Shown piece after piece: positions 24,623 to 32,861 of a DNA stretch of 64,000 nucleotides; the first letter of the stretch is position 1; each line of letters opens with the position of its first letter. The notes beneath the pieces are model-generated. The model did not search any database, was not told the origin of the DNA, and was given only the letters and a program-made list of their open reading frames with translations. The stretch lies in contig JAXGYA010000001.1 of the NCBI GenBank assembly GCA_040772505.1, positions 934,368 through 998,367 of the forward strand, read 5' to 3'. This DNA is from Mariniphaga sp040772505. Lineage in GTDB: Bacteria > Bacteroidota > Bacteroidia > Bacteroidales > Prolixibacteraceae. The translations under genes were made by a program, and so were the position numbers.

Positions 24623-26962
24623 ATGAGACAATTTTTCAAGCTTGTTTTAGCTTTAGTTTTTGTGTTTAGTTTAACTGTTTCTTGTAATAAACAAACCGAA
24701 CAACCGGGTCTGGAAAAAGCAGTCATACTGGTTTCTCCGTCAGTGCCTTTGCCAATGTCGGAAACAGCTCCGCTGGTTTTGACTGAGGAGGTGGGCAAAA
24801 GAACTTCGCTCAATTTGCAGCAGGCAGATGACTGGAACAGCAAAACCGTGATTGCTTTAGCGCTTTCAGGTGATAAAGAGTTATTCGGGAAAACCGTTCC
24901 GGTGAGCGATGACAGCGACAGTCCCGAATTCAAAAATGAAGGTTTCAGGATAAAATATACAAAAGAGGATGGAAAAAAGACACTTTGGATTATTGGAGCC
25001 GATGCGCGCGGCATTCTCTTCGGAATTGGAAAATTGCTGAGAATTGCCGAACTGGAGGAGGGATTGTTTCGCATTCCTGAAACCGTTGACTATGCCACAT
25101 CCCCCGAATATCCGCTGCGCGGGCATCAGTTCGGTTACCGGAACACTGCCAACTCATGGGATGCATGGAATGTGGAACAGTTTGACCAACATTTCAGAGA
25201 GCAGATGCTTTTTGGCGCCAACAGCTTTGAAAGCATTCCCTTTCAGGAAGAAAAAATCAGCGAACACATGAAAATCCCACGCGAGGTGATGAATGTCGCC
25301 ATGAGTGAAATTTGCCAGAAGTATGATGCGGAATACTGGGTATGGACACCGGCAACATTCGACTTGAAGAATAAAAAACTGCGCCATGAAGAGATTGAAA
25401 AGCATGAAGCTTTTTACAAAGCTTGCCCGCGTCTGGATGCCATTTTTTTTCCGGGTGGCGACCCGGGCAACAATCTCCCCGAAGATGTAATCCCTTTTCT
25501 TGAAGAATTGACTACCATTTTGCACAAATACCATCCGGATGCCACCATGTGGATTTCCTTGCAGGGCTTTAGCGAAAAGAGCGTGAAATATTTCTTTGAT
25601 TATCTGAATGAAAAAAGTCCCGATTGGCTAGAAGGCGTTACCAACGGACCAAGCAGTCCGCCGGTGGAAATTGAGCGTCAGCTTTTGCCCAAGAAATATA
25701 AGCTCAGGCTCTATCCCGACATCACACATACTGTCAGGTGCTCTTATCCGGTAAAAAATTGGGATCAGGCATATGCACTCACCGAAGGGCGCGAATGCAC
25801 AAATCCTCAGCCTCTGTATTATGCGGAAATTTTCAGGAGGGATATGCCTCATACCGATGGCTTTCTCTCCTACTCAGACGGCATTAACGACGATGTGAAC
25901 AAGGTGGTTTGGAGCTGGTTAGGCTGGGACTCCAATGCTGATGTGGAAGAAATTGTTGCTGAATACTCCCGGTTTTTCTTTGGAAACCGTGTGGCTGAAA
26001 AAGCTTCTGAAGGAATTTTTGCACTGGAAGAAAACTGGGTCGGCCCGTTGCAGGAGAATGAAACGGTTGAAAAAACACTTGATTTGTGGAAAACCATAGA
26101 TGCCGAAAATCCGCAGCTGGCAGATAACTGGCGCTGGCAGCAACTGGTGATGCGTGCCTATTATGATAGTTTTGTTCAGCAACGGCAGGCTTATGAAAAA
26201 GGACTTGAAAGAGAAGCTTATGAAATTCTGGCAAATGCGGAAACAATTGGTGCTGACAAAGCGATGGATGAAGCGCTCAAAGTGTTGAAAAAAGCAGAAA
26301 CAGAGCCTGTTACTCAAGAGCTGCGGGAAATCATTGTGGATTATTGCGAACAACTGTTCCAATCGGTTGGCTTGCAGACCAGTGTGCCAAAATATGGTGC
26401 AAAGAACTATGAGAGGGGGGCAATCCTCGATTTTATCGACTATCCGCTGAACAACCGATGGTGGTTGGAAGATGAGTTTGAAAAAGTGAGAGGGATTAAA
26501 TCGGAGCAGGAAAAAATTGCCCGCCTCGATTTTATCCTGACTTATGAAACGCCCGGCGAAGGCAGCTTCTACGACAATATTTCCAGCGCCGATGCCAAGC
26601 ATGTGGTCTCTGAAACCGATGATGCCATTGACTATTTGTGGGAAGAGAACGGCTTTAGCCGCAAAAGGCTCTCTACCCAGCTTTTCCAGTTTAGTCCGGT
26701 TTTGGAATATGACGAGCTTGACCCACAGTCGGATTACCTGATTCGCATAGCCGGATACGGCGAAGCGCTGCTTCGCGCCAACGGAAAGCGACTGACACCC
26801 ACAAAATACGAAAAGGGATATGAGCAGTTCAAGGAATTCGCGTTACCCAAAGAGCTGATAAAAGAGGGCAAACTGAAAATCACATTTGACCGCCCCGACG
26901 AGGGGCACCTCAACTGGCGCCTGCAATCACGGGTGACGGATGTATGGGTGCTGAAGCAGTAA
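24623..26962 (+). CDS. Glycoside hydrolase-like lipoprotein with GH20-type N-terminal domain (copy 2)
   Basis: This 779-residue paralog of the protein at 16413 has a signal peptide ending SLTVSCNKQ, so it is probably a lipoprotein. The N-terminal alpha/beta domain ends with GKKTLWIIGADARGILFGIG. The barrel region begins PLRGHQFGYRNTANSWDAWN and has the shared motifs PGGDPGNNLPEDV, RLYPDITHT, GRECTNP and SYSDGINDDVNKVVWSW. The C-terminal region has DFIDYPLNNRWWLEDEFE and a final beta domain (PSDYLIRIAGYGEALL-like). Copy 1 is soluble and copy 2 lipid-anchored, suggesting two steps or locations on one substrate. Catalytic residues are not proven. Confidence 0.72.
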   Translation: MRQFFKLVLALVFVFSLTVSCNKQTEQPGLEKAVILVSPSVPLPMSETAPLVLTEEVGKRTSLNLQQADDWNSKTVIALALSGDKELFGKTVPVSDDSDSPEFKNEGFRIKYTKEDGKKTLWIIGADARGILFGIGKLLRIAELEEGLFRIPETVDYATSPEYPLRGHQFGYRNTANSWDAWNVEQFDQHFREQMLFGANSFESIPFQEEKISEHMKIPREVMNVAMSEICQKYDAEYWVWTPATFDLKNKKLRHEEIEKHEAFYKACPRLDAIFFPGGDPGNNLPEDVIPFLEELTTILHKYHPDATMWISLQGFSEKSVKYFFDYLNEKSPDWLEGVTNGPSSPPVEIERQLLPKKYKLRLYPDITHTVRCSYPVKNWDQAYALTEGRECTNPQPLYYAEIFRRDMPHTDGFLSYSDGINDDVNKVVWSWLGWDSNADVEEIVAEYSRFFFGNRVAEKASEGIFALEENWVGPLQENETVEKTLDLWKTIDAENPQLADNWRWQQLVMRAYYDSFVQQRQAYEKGLEREAYEILANAETIGADKAMDEALKVLKKAETEPVTQELREIIVDYCEQLFQSVGLQTSVPKYGAKNYERGAILDFIDYPLNNRWWLEDEFEKVRGIKSEQEKIARLDFILTYETPGEGSFYDNISSADAKHVVSETDDAIDYLWEENGFSRKRLSTQLFQFSPVLEYDELDPQSDYLIRIAGYGEALLRANGKRLTPTKYEKGYEQFKEFALPKELIKEGKLKITFDRPDEGHLNWRLQSRVTDVWVLKQ

Positions 26963-26999
26963 AAAGAGACAGATGAGTCTGCTCCGAAAAGTAATTGTT

Positions 27000-27080
27000 G
27001 AAGAAACGCCACAAAATCATCAAGTCACCAAAATCACTCAAAAAATATATTTTGTGACAAACCGTTGGCGTTTTTTCTTC
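27000..27080. terminator. Bidirectional terminator-like structure between convergent genes
   Basis: The outer arms gaagaaacgcca (27000-27011) and tggcgttttttcttc (27066-27080) pair with a small bulge. Inside, gtcaccaaaat (27024-27034) can pair with attttgtgac (27049-27058) apart from one bulged base. A T-run follows the GC core on the plus strand, and a shorter one on the minus strand. It lies between the sugar cluster and the carboxylase operon. The loop is long, so confidence is moderate. Confidence 0.45.
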
Positions 27081-27084
27081 ACTG

Positions 27085-27417
27085 CTATTTTAACCGCATG
27101 GGTTTAATCTCCATCATCAGGTGTTTTTTGGGAACAACCTCATTTTTTTTTATATAAATTTTCACGATTTGTCCATCGAATGGCATACGAACCTGATTTT
27201 CCATTTTCATTGCCTCAAGCAGCAGCAGGGTTTGCCCTTCTTTCACTTTCTCGTTGGTTTTCACGAAAATATCCACAATTGTTCCCGGAAGAAAAGAGTA
27301 AATATAATTTGGATTGGGAGTTTCCCAAAAAACCCTGTTTTTATATTTCCAGGTATAGTGTGTTTTGTAAACAGCACCCTGAACAACTAAGTTTTTAAAT
27401 TTTTTTTTATCTGTCAT
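27085..27417 (-). CDS. Biotin carboxyl carrier protein subunit of an acyl-CoA carboxylase
   Basis: This 110-residue protein is a biotinyl-domain carrier. The biotin site is LLLLEAMKMENQV with Lys71, and the flanking barrel-sandwich strands are visible (IVDIFVKTNEKVKEGQTLLL, MPFDGQIVKIYIKKNEVV). It shuttles carboxybiotin between a biotin carboxylase and the carboxyltransferase encoded 15 nt upstream. No biotin carboxylase gene is present in this window, so the third subunit must be elsewhere. The N-terminal 40 residues (TWKYKNRVFWETPNPNYIY) are not the usual Pro/Ala linker. Confidence 0.9.
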   Translation of the reverse strand: MTDKKKFKNLVVQGAVYKTHYTWKYKNRVFWETPNPNYIYSFLPGTIVDIFVKTNEKVKEGQTLLLLEAMKMENQVRMPFDGQIVKIYIKKNEVVPKKHLMMEIKPMRLK

Positions 27418-27432
27418 TTCTTAGGAGTTGAA

Positions 27433-28977
27433 TTAAAACGGTGGAATTCCGTGCTTTTTCTGAGGCATGGAGACGCTTTTGTTTTCAGAGACTTTCAGGG
27501 CGTGCAGAATTCTGCCGCGCGTATCCCGCGGTTCAATCACTTCATCAATATAGCCCTGGGCTGCTGCAACATACGGATTTGCAAACTTTTCCTTGTACTC
27601 CTGAATTTTTTGCTGCCGCATCTCTTCGGGATTTTCCGCTTCTGAAATTTCCTTACGGAAAACAATATTTGCAGCTCCTTCCGGTCCCATTACAGCTATT
27701 TCTGCTGTGGGCCATGCAAATACAAAATCAGCTCGCAAGTGGCGTGAGTTCATAGCGATATATCCGCCGCCATAAGCTTTCCTCAGAATAACGGTAACTT
27801 TTGGCACGGTGGCTTCACTGTAGGCATAAAGAATTTTTGCTCCATGGCGAATAACTCCCGCATGTTCCTGATCAACCCCCGGCAAATATCCGGGCAGGTC
27901 TTCAAGAGTGACAATGGGGATGTTGAATGCATCGCAGTAGCGGATAAACCGCGCTGCCTTGTCGGAGCTGTCGGTATCCAGCACACCGGCCAAAACCATG
28001 GGCTGATTGGCAACAAATCCGACGGTTTCACCATCCATGCGCCCAAAACCAATGATTATGTTTGGTGCAAACAACTCCATCACTTCAAAAAACTCGGAAT
28101 TGTCGGTGATGCTTTTGATAATATCACGCATTTCGTAAGGAATACGCGGATCTGAGGGGACAATATCTTCAATTTTCAACCCTTTCTTGGGTGGTTTTGG
28201 CGGGAAAGGCATTGCCCTTGCATCGTTATTTCTGGGAATGTAACTGATTAATTTTTTAATTTGCTCAAAACATTCCTGCTCCGTGTTGGCAAAAAAATGT
28301 GCGTTTCCGGTGAGCTCGGCATGCACACGTGCGCCACCAAGTTCTTCCATGGATATCTCTTCGCCCAGCACGGATTTTATTACGCTGGGGCCGGTGATAA
28401 ACATTTTGGAAATATTGTCCACAACAAACACAAAATCGGTGAGGGCAGGGGAGTAAACCGCTCCGCCGGCGCAGGGGCCCAAAATGACCGAAATCTGGGG
28501 AATTACTCCGGAGGCTAAGGTATTTCTGAAAAATATTTCGCCATAACCAGCCAAAGAGTTTACTCCTTCTTGAATCCGGGCACCTCCTGAATCGTTGATG
28601 CCGATGAGTGGAACCCGCATTTTCAGCGCATGATCCATGATTTTTGTAATTTTCCGGGCGTGCATCAATCCCAGCGAACCGCCGGCAACAGTAAAGTCCT
28701 GCGCAAAAATGCAAACCGGTTTGTTGTAAATCGTGCCAATTCCGATAATTACCCCATCTCCGTGAAGTACTTTGGTTTCCATTCCGAAATCTTTGGCGCT
28801 GTGCTCTACGAACAAGTCGTATTCGTGGAAGGAATTCTTATCCAAAACCGCTAAAATACGCTCCCGGGCAGTGAGCTTACCCATCTTGGTTTGTTTCTCA
28901 ATTGCCTCTACACCGCCCCCTTTTTGCACTTCCCTTTTTCTTTTCCGAAGATCAAGAACGTTGCTTCTTAATGACAT
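27433..28977 (-). CDS. Acyl-CoA carboxylase carboxyltransferase beta subunit (PccB/MmdA family)
   Basis: This 514-residue carboxyltransferase transfers CO2 between carboxybiotin and acyl-CoA, typically propionyl-/methylmalonyl-CoA. The crotonase-like halves are clear: GKLTARERILAVLD, FAQDFTVAGGSLGLMHARKI, GINDSGGARIQEGVNSLAGY and GPCAGGAVYSPALTDF in the first; FVANQPMVLAGVLDTDSSDKAARFIR, TLEDLPGYLPGVDQEHAG, ILRKAYGGGYIAMNS and FAWPTAEIAVMGPEGA in the second. It is upstream of the biotin carrier gene in a two-gene leftward operon. Without the partner subunits, propionyl-CoA carboxylase and methylmalonyl-CoA decarboxylase cannot be told apart. Confidence 0.93.
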   Translation of the reverse strand: MSLRSNVLDLRKRKREVQKGGGVEAIEKQTKMGKLTARERILAVLDKNSFHEYDLFVEHSAKDFGMETKVLHGDGVIIGIGTIYNKPVCIFAQDFTVAGGSLGLMHARKITKIMDHALKMRVPLIGINDSGGARIQEGVNSLAGYGEIFFRNTLASGVIPQISVILGPCAGGAVYSPALTDFVFVVDNISKMFITGPSVIKSVLGEEISMEELGGARVHAELTGNAHFFANTEQECFEQIKKLISYIPRNNDARAMPFPPKPPKKGLKIEDIVPSDPRIPYEMRDIIKSITDNSEFFEVMELFAPNIIIGFGRMDGETVGFVANQPMVLAGVLDTDSSDKAARFIRYCDAFNIPIVTLEDLPGYLPGVDQEHAGVIRHGAKILYAYSEATVPKVTVILRKAYGGGYIAMNSRHLRADFVFAWPTAEIAVMGPEGAANIVFRKEISEAENPEEMRQQKIQEYKEKFANPYVAAAQGYIDEVIEPRDTRGRILHALKVSENKSVSMPQKKHGIPPF

Positions 28978-29159
28978 AAATGTTGATTTAAGTTACTAAA
29001 TTCCCTTATTTATAGGGTTTTAAATAAATGCTTACGCTGCGAAAGTATAAAATATTTCTCTTGTCAGAGATAAAACTTAAACTGTAGTTCAGTTTTTAAT
29101 AGATTAGTTGATTGTGCATATCGAATAATTCTATTTTTTATTTAAAAAATATTACATAC

Positions 29160-30245
29160 CTATTTTGCTGCCCAGCGAAAAACAAAAAATGCAATAACAC
29201 TATATCCCAGATTGGGAATCCATACGGCAATTGCCGGGGGAGTGTTGCCACTCACAGCAAAAACAGTCGAAATCTGCATGAAGAGAATATAGGAAAAACT
29301 GAGCAAAAGACCTAATCCCAGATGAAATCCTAGTCCGCCTTTGATTTTACGAGAGGCTAGTCCTGCCCCGATAATAGTCAGAATAAACGCTGAAAACGGC
29401 CCCGCAATTCTCCTGTGCCGTTCAATTTCCCACTCAATGGTGTTCACACCGCGCATTTTCATCAGCTGAATCTCTTTTTTTAGTTCGGGGGTGGTGTAGT
29501 TTTCCATCTCGTTTTTAACCACTTTGTAATCATTGGGAGTCATATTCAGTGTGGTATCCATCCGATAACCCTTCTCAAAGACTTCATGTGTGTCGTAGAT
29601 AGTGCGTTTCCACCAGTTGTTTAATATCCATTTTCCTGTTTCATCGTCCCAGCGGATATTGTCGGCAGTGATCTTCTCGGTGAGTTTATGCCCGTTGAAT
29701 TTCTCCATGGTAAACCGGTCGCCTACATTGTTGGCGCTAAACCTTCGCATATAAATAAACACACCGGGCTCAATCTGGCGGTGAATGTTTATCTCGTTGG
29801 AAACAATCTGAGGGTTGTTGTCAATGTAAAATTGCGTGAACTGATTCATGGTTTCATTTGCCGGCGGAATGACATAGTTGCCAAGCACAAACGAAAAAAC
29901 AGCGATAACAAATGCCGAAACCATATAGGGTCTCATCAGTCTTGTATAGGAAACTCCGCTGCTCAGAATGGCAATAATTTCGGTGTTGTATGCCATTTTT
30001 GAAGTGAAATAGATGACGGCAATAAATGTGAAAAGCGGACTGAACAAGTTGGCAAAATAGGGTATAAAATTGAGATAGTATTCTGTAATGATGGTTCCCC
30101 ACGTTATATCTTTCGATATAAATTCATCTAAATTTTCCGACATGTCAAAAACCACCGCAATGCTCAAAATCAGTGCGATCGCATAGAAGAAAGTTCCCAG
30201 AAATTTCTTCGATATATAGATGTCTAATTTTTTATAAAACTTCAT
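29160..30245 (-). CDS. LptF/LptG-family permease
   Basis: This 361-residue inner-membrane protein belongs to the YjgP/YjgQ family, which with LptB extracts lipopolysaccharide to the outer membrane. Three hydrophobic helices precede a periplasmic beta-rich region (about residues 130-260: PGVFIYMRRFSANNVGDRFT and KWILNNWWKRTIYDTHE), and three helices follow (AGPFSAFILTIIGAGLASRK, then LGFHLGLGLLLSFSYILFM). LptF and LptG cannot be told apart here; Bacteroidota usually have two such genes. It starts six bases after tgt, so the two share a transcript. Confidence 0.88.
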   Translation of the reverse strand: MKFYKKLDIYISKKFLGTFFYAIALILSIAVVFDMSENLDEFISKDITWGTIITEYYLNFIPYFANLFSPLFTFIAVIYFTSKMAYNTEIIAILSSGVSYTRLMRPYMVSAFVIAVFSFVLGNYVIPPANETMNQFTQFYIDNNPQIVSNEINIHRQIEPGVFIYMRRFSANNVGDRFTMEKFNGHKLTEKITADNIRWDDETGKWILNNWWKRTIYDTHEVFEKGYRMDTTLNMTPNDYKVVKNEMENYTTPELKKEIQLMKMRGVNTIEWEIERHRRIAGPFSAFILTIIGAGLASRKIKGGLGFHLGLGLLLSFSYILFMQISTVFAVSGNTPPAIAVWIPNLGYSVIAFFVFRWAAK

Positions 30246-30251
30246 AAAACC

Positions 30252-31379
30252 TTAGCGTCTGTTTTTAAGTTTATCAATTATACTGTTTTTCCATGCTTTA
30301 AAATCTCCCTCAATTATTTTTTTTCTTGCCGTTTTAACCAGCCAGAGGTAAAATGCAAGATTGTGCTGACTGGCTATCTGTGCTCCAAGCATTTCATTCG
30401 AAATAATGAGGTGGCGTAAATATGCTTTTGAATATTGATCTGCAAAGGAATGATTTGCCTCATCAATTTGGGAATGGTCATTTTTCCATTTTTCATTGCG
30501 AATATTTATTACCCCTTCCGAAGTGAAAAGCATGCCGTTTCGTCCGTTTCGCGTGGGCATGACGCAGTCGAACATATCCACACCCCGGTCGATGGATTCA
30601 AGAATGTTCGCCGGTGTGCCTACGCCCATCAGGTAACGCGGTCTGTTTTCAGGCAAAATGGCGGTTACCACTTCTGTTATTTCATACATCACCTGCTCGG
30701 GTTCACCCACCGATAATCCGCCAATGGCATACCCGTCAGCACTGTATGATTTTACATATTCTGCCGACTGAGCCCGGAGTTCAGCATGCGAACCTCCCTG
30801 CACAATGGGGAAAAGGGATTGTAAATAGCCATATTTCGGATCTGTTTTTTCAAACTGCTCAAAACAGCGGTTTAGCCAGCGCTGGGTGAGCTCCAGCGAA
30901 TTTTTTGCATAGGCAAAGTCAGAATTCCCGGGCGGGCACTCATCAAATGCCATCATAATATCCCCCCCAATAGAGCGCTGAATGTCAATGACTTTTTCAG
31001 GTGTGAAAATATGGTATGATCCGTCGATATGCGACTGAAAACGTACTCCCTCTTCTGTAATTTTCCGGATGTCGCTCAGTGAAAAAACCTGATATCCGCC
31101 ACTATCTGTAAGGATTGGCCCGTTCCACCGGTTAAAGCGGTGTAATCCGCCGGCGACTTCAAGAATTTCAGTTCCCGGACGCAAATAGAGATGATAGGTG
31201 TTCCCCAGAATAATCTGCGCACCGATATCATCCTGCAAATCGCGTGAATGGATTCCCTTTACTGACCCGGATGTGCCAACAGGCATAAATATCGGGGTTT
31301 CTATCTCCCCGTGAGCGGTTGAAAGTACACCTGCTCTTGCCATTGTATCTATTTCTTTCGAAATTATCCTAAATTCCAT
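30252..31379 (-). CDS. tgt: tRNA-guanine transglycosylase Tgt lacking the canonical zinc cysteines
   Basis: Tgt exchanges guanine-34 for preQ1 in queuosine tRNAs. The 375-residue protein has the nucleophile region LTDSGGYQVFSL, FDECPPGNSDF, GGLSVGEP, MGVGTPANILESIDRGVDMF and DCVMPTRNGRNG. In bacterial Tgt a CxCxxC motif and a later His bind zinc just before YSxAYLRHL. Here the segment at residues 305-320 is IDEANHSFADQYSKAY: the three cysteine positions are Ala308, His310 and Ala313, while His339 in SQHNLAFY is kept. The gene leads a two-gene operon with LptF/G. The assignment is firm; the zinc loss is noted as a finding. Confidence 0.95.
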   Translation of the reverse strand: MEFRIISKEIDTMARAGVLSTAHGEIETPIFMPVGTSGSVKGIHSRDLQDDIGAQIILGNTYHLYLRPGTEILEVAGGLHRFNRWNGPILTDSGGYQVFSLSDIRKITEEGVRFQSHIDGSYHIFTPEKVIDIQRSIGGDIMMAFDECPPGNSDFAYAKNSLELTQRWLNRCFEQFEKTDPKYGYLQSLFPIVQGGSHAELRAQSAEYVKSYSADGYAIGGLSVGEPEQVMYEITEVVTAILPENRPRYLMGVGTPANILESIDRGVDMFDCVMPTRNGRNGMLFTSEGVINIRNEKWKNDHSQIDEANHSFADQYSKAYLRHLIISNEMLGAQIASQHNLAFYLWLVKTARKKIIEGDFKAWKNSIIDKLKNRR

Positions 31380-31396
31380 GTTTTGTCATCAGTCGG

Positions 31397-31404
31397 CAAA
31401 TATA
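31397..31404 (-). promoter_or_regulatory. Promoter -7 box for tgt-lptF/G
   Basis: On the minus strand TATATTTG (31404-31397) matches TAnnTTTG fully and lies about 17 nt before the tgt ATG. The -33 position offers only TTTTC (31430-31426). The resulting leader would be about 12 nt. Confidence 0.45.
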
Positions 31405-31536
31405 GCCATAATCCATAAACAGAATGAAAAGTTGCCAGTGCAGCACCTGTTAATAAATTTTAATTTGCTCTGAATACGAAGTGCTTTATTTGATAAGAAC
31501 AGGATGTTTTATGCTGACATAAACGTAAATTATTTA

Positions 31537-31544
31537 TAGTTTTG
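31537..31544 (+). promoter_or_regulatory. Promoter -7 box for the ECF sigma factor gene
   Basis: TAGTTTTG matches TAnnTTTG and lies 66 nt before ATG 31611. No clear TTTG is at the right distance upstream. The leader contains the direct repeat at 31547-31568. Confidence 0.4.
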
Positions 31545-31546
31545 CT

Positions 31547-31568
31547 TTAATTAGCAGATTAATTAGCA
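31547..31568. repeat. Direct repeat ttaattagca in the sigma factor leader
   Basis: Two exact copies of ttaattagca (31547-31556 and 31559-31568) are spaced 12 bp start to start, just after the likely transcription start. The spacing, roughly one helical turn, could suit a dimeric DNA-binding protein, but chance in AT-rich DNA is possible. Confidence 0.6.
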
Positions 31569-31610
31569 ATGGCTTTGTTGTTTAAGGATTATGATTCAAT
31601 TTGAATTTAA

Positions 31611-32207
31611 ATGGAAGAAGAAAAAATTGCTTTGACAGGAAGAGCAAAACAGGATTATGAACTTGTTACAAAAGTGCTGGAAGGAGACGAAAGGGCTTTT
31701 GCACAACTGTTTGTTCAGTATAAAAACAGCATTTATTACATGTTGCTTGAAATAGTGAGAAATCACGATGACGCCGAAGATTTAACACTAGAGGCTTTTG
31801 GAAAAGCGTTTGCCAATCTCCATACCTATTCGCCCAAATTTGCTTTTAGCACCTGGTTATATAGGATTGCAACCAATAATTGCATTGACTTTTTACGTAA
31901 AGAAAAGGGAATTTTTGTTTCGATTGATAATGATGACCAAAATAACATTCACGAAGCCGAAAGGCTCAAATCCCATGAGCTAAATCCCGAGGAAAAACTG
32001 ATCCGAAAACAAAAAGTTACGCTTCTCCATAATTTTGTTAAGCGACTGAAACCAAGATACCGGACTTTGATTGAGCTGAGGTATTTTCAGGAATACTCGT
32101 ACAAAGAGATAGCCGATGAGTTGAATATTTCGTTAGGTACTGTTAAAGGTCAGCTTTTTCGCTCCCGAAAAATGCTGTTTGACCTGATTGAAAACACAGA
32201 AATCTGA
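31611..32207 (+). CDS. ECF-type RNA polymerase sigma factor
   Basis: This 198-residue sigma-70 family protein has region 2 (FVQYKNSIYYMLLEIVRNHD, DAEDLTLEAFGKAFANL, FSTWLYRIATNNCIDFLRK) and region 4 with a helix-turn-helix (RYRTLIELRYFQEYSYKEIA, LNISLGTVKGQLFRSRKML). No anti-sigma gene or membrane regulator adjoins it, so its signal is unknown. It is closely followed by rsmG. In many Bacteroidota a sigma factor of this subtype is conserved as a housekeeping-like gene. The start ATG 31611 is the only reasonable choice. Confidence 0.93.
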   Translation: MEEEKIALTGRAKQDYELVTKVLEGDERAFAQLFVQYKNSIYYMLLEIVRNHDDAEDLTLEAFGKAFANLHTYSPKFAFSTWLYRIATNNCIDFLRKEKGIFVSIDNDDQNNIHEAERLKSHELNPEEKLIRKQKVTLLHNFVKRLKPRYRTLIELRYFQEYSYKEIADELNISLGTVKGQLFRSRKMLFDLIENTEI

Positions 32208-32229
32208 CAAAGAGGTTTTAGCAAAGAAA

Positions 32230-32850
32230 ATGGAAATCATAGAAAAATATTTTCCCGTATTGGATACCGGTCAGAAACTGTTGTTTTCCATGTTGTATCC
32301 TCTTTATTCTGAGTGGAATGCAAAAATAAATGTCATCTCAAGAAAAGACATTGAATCCCTTTATGAAAGGCATGTTCTCCATTCGCTTGCCATTGCCAGG
32401 TTTATCCGGTTTTCTTCAGGAACGCAAATTCTGGATGTTGGCACAGGAGGCGGCTTCCCCGGAATCCCTTTAGCCATCTTCTTTCCTGAAGTGCATTTTC
32501 ATCTTGTCGATTCCATTGGAAAAAAAGTTAAAGTGGTCAATGAAGTTGTAAAAACGCTGGATTTGAAAAATGTTACTACTGAACAAATCCGAGCAGAGCA
32601 GCTCAAAGACAAATATGATTTTGTGGTGAGCCGTGCGGTAACTTCGCTGCCTGAATTTATTCCCTGGGTCAGAAAGAACATCTCAAAACAGCATCGCAAT
32701 GCAATTCCCAACGGCGTTATCTATTTGAAAGGAGGAAATATTGAAAGAGAACTCCGGCTCTTTCGAAAAAGCGCTTTTGTTCAGGATTTATCCAAATATT
32801 TTGATGAAGAATTTTTCCTCACCAAAAAGCTGATTCATATTCCTTTGTAA
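32230..32850 (+). CDS. rsmG: 16S rRNA (guanine527-N7)-methyltransferase RsmG
   Basis: RsmG (GidB) methylates G527 of 16S rRNA; its loss gives low-level streptomycin resistance in other bacteria. ATG 32230 (MEIIEKYFPVLDTG) gives 206 aa and a 22-nt gap after the sigma factor, matching Bacteroidota homologs; ATG 32188 would overlap the sigma gene by 20 nt. Motifs are NVISRKDIESLYERHVLHSL, the SAM site LDVGTGGGFPGIPLAI, HLVDSIGKKVKVV and FVVSRAVTSLPEF. It is likely co-transcribed with the sigma factor and is convergent with pfkA 11 bases away. Confidence 0.95.
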   Translation: MEIIEKYFPVLDTGQKLLFSMLYPLYSEWNAKINVISRKDIESLYERHVLHSLAIARFIRFSSGTQILDVGTGGGFPGIPLAIFFPEVHFHLVDSIGKKVKVVNEVVKTLDLKNVTTEQIRAEQLKDKYDFVVSRAVTSLPEFIPWVRKNISKQHRNAIPNGVIYLKGGNIERELRLFRKSAFVQDLSKYFDEEFFLTKKLIHIPL

Positions 32851-32861
32851 CTTTATCGGTA

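Noticed and set aside
25919..26602. 227-codon open frame on the minus strand inside the second GH-like gene
   Set aside because: Same reasoning: antisense to the paralogous gene, no signal peptide or motif, composition unlike real genes here.
27085..28977. Complete acetyl-CoA carboxylase operon
   Set aside because: Only carrier and carboxyltransferase genes are present; no biotin carboxylase is in the window.
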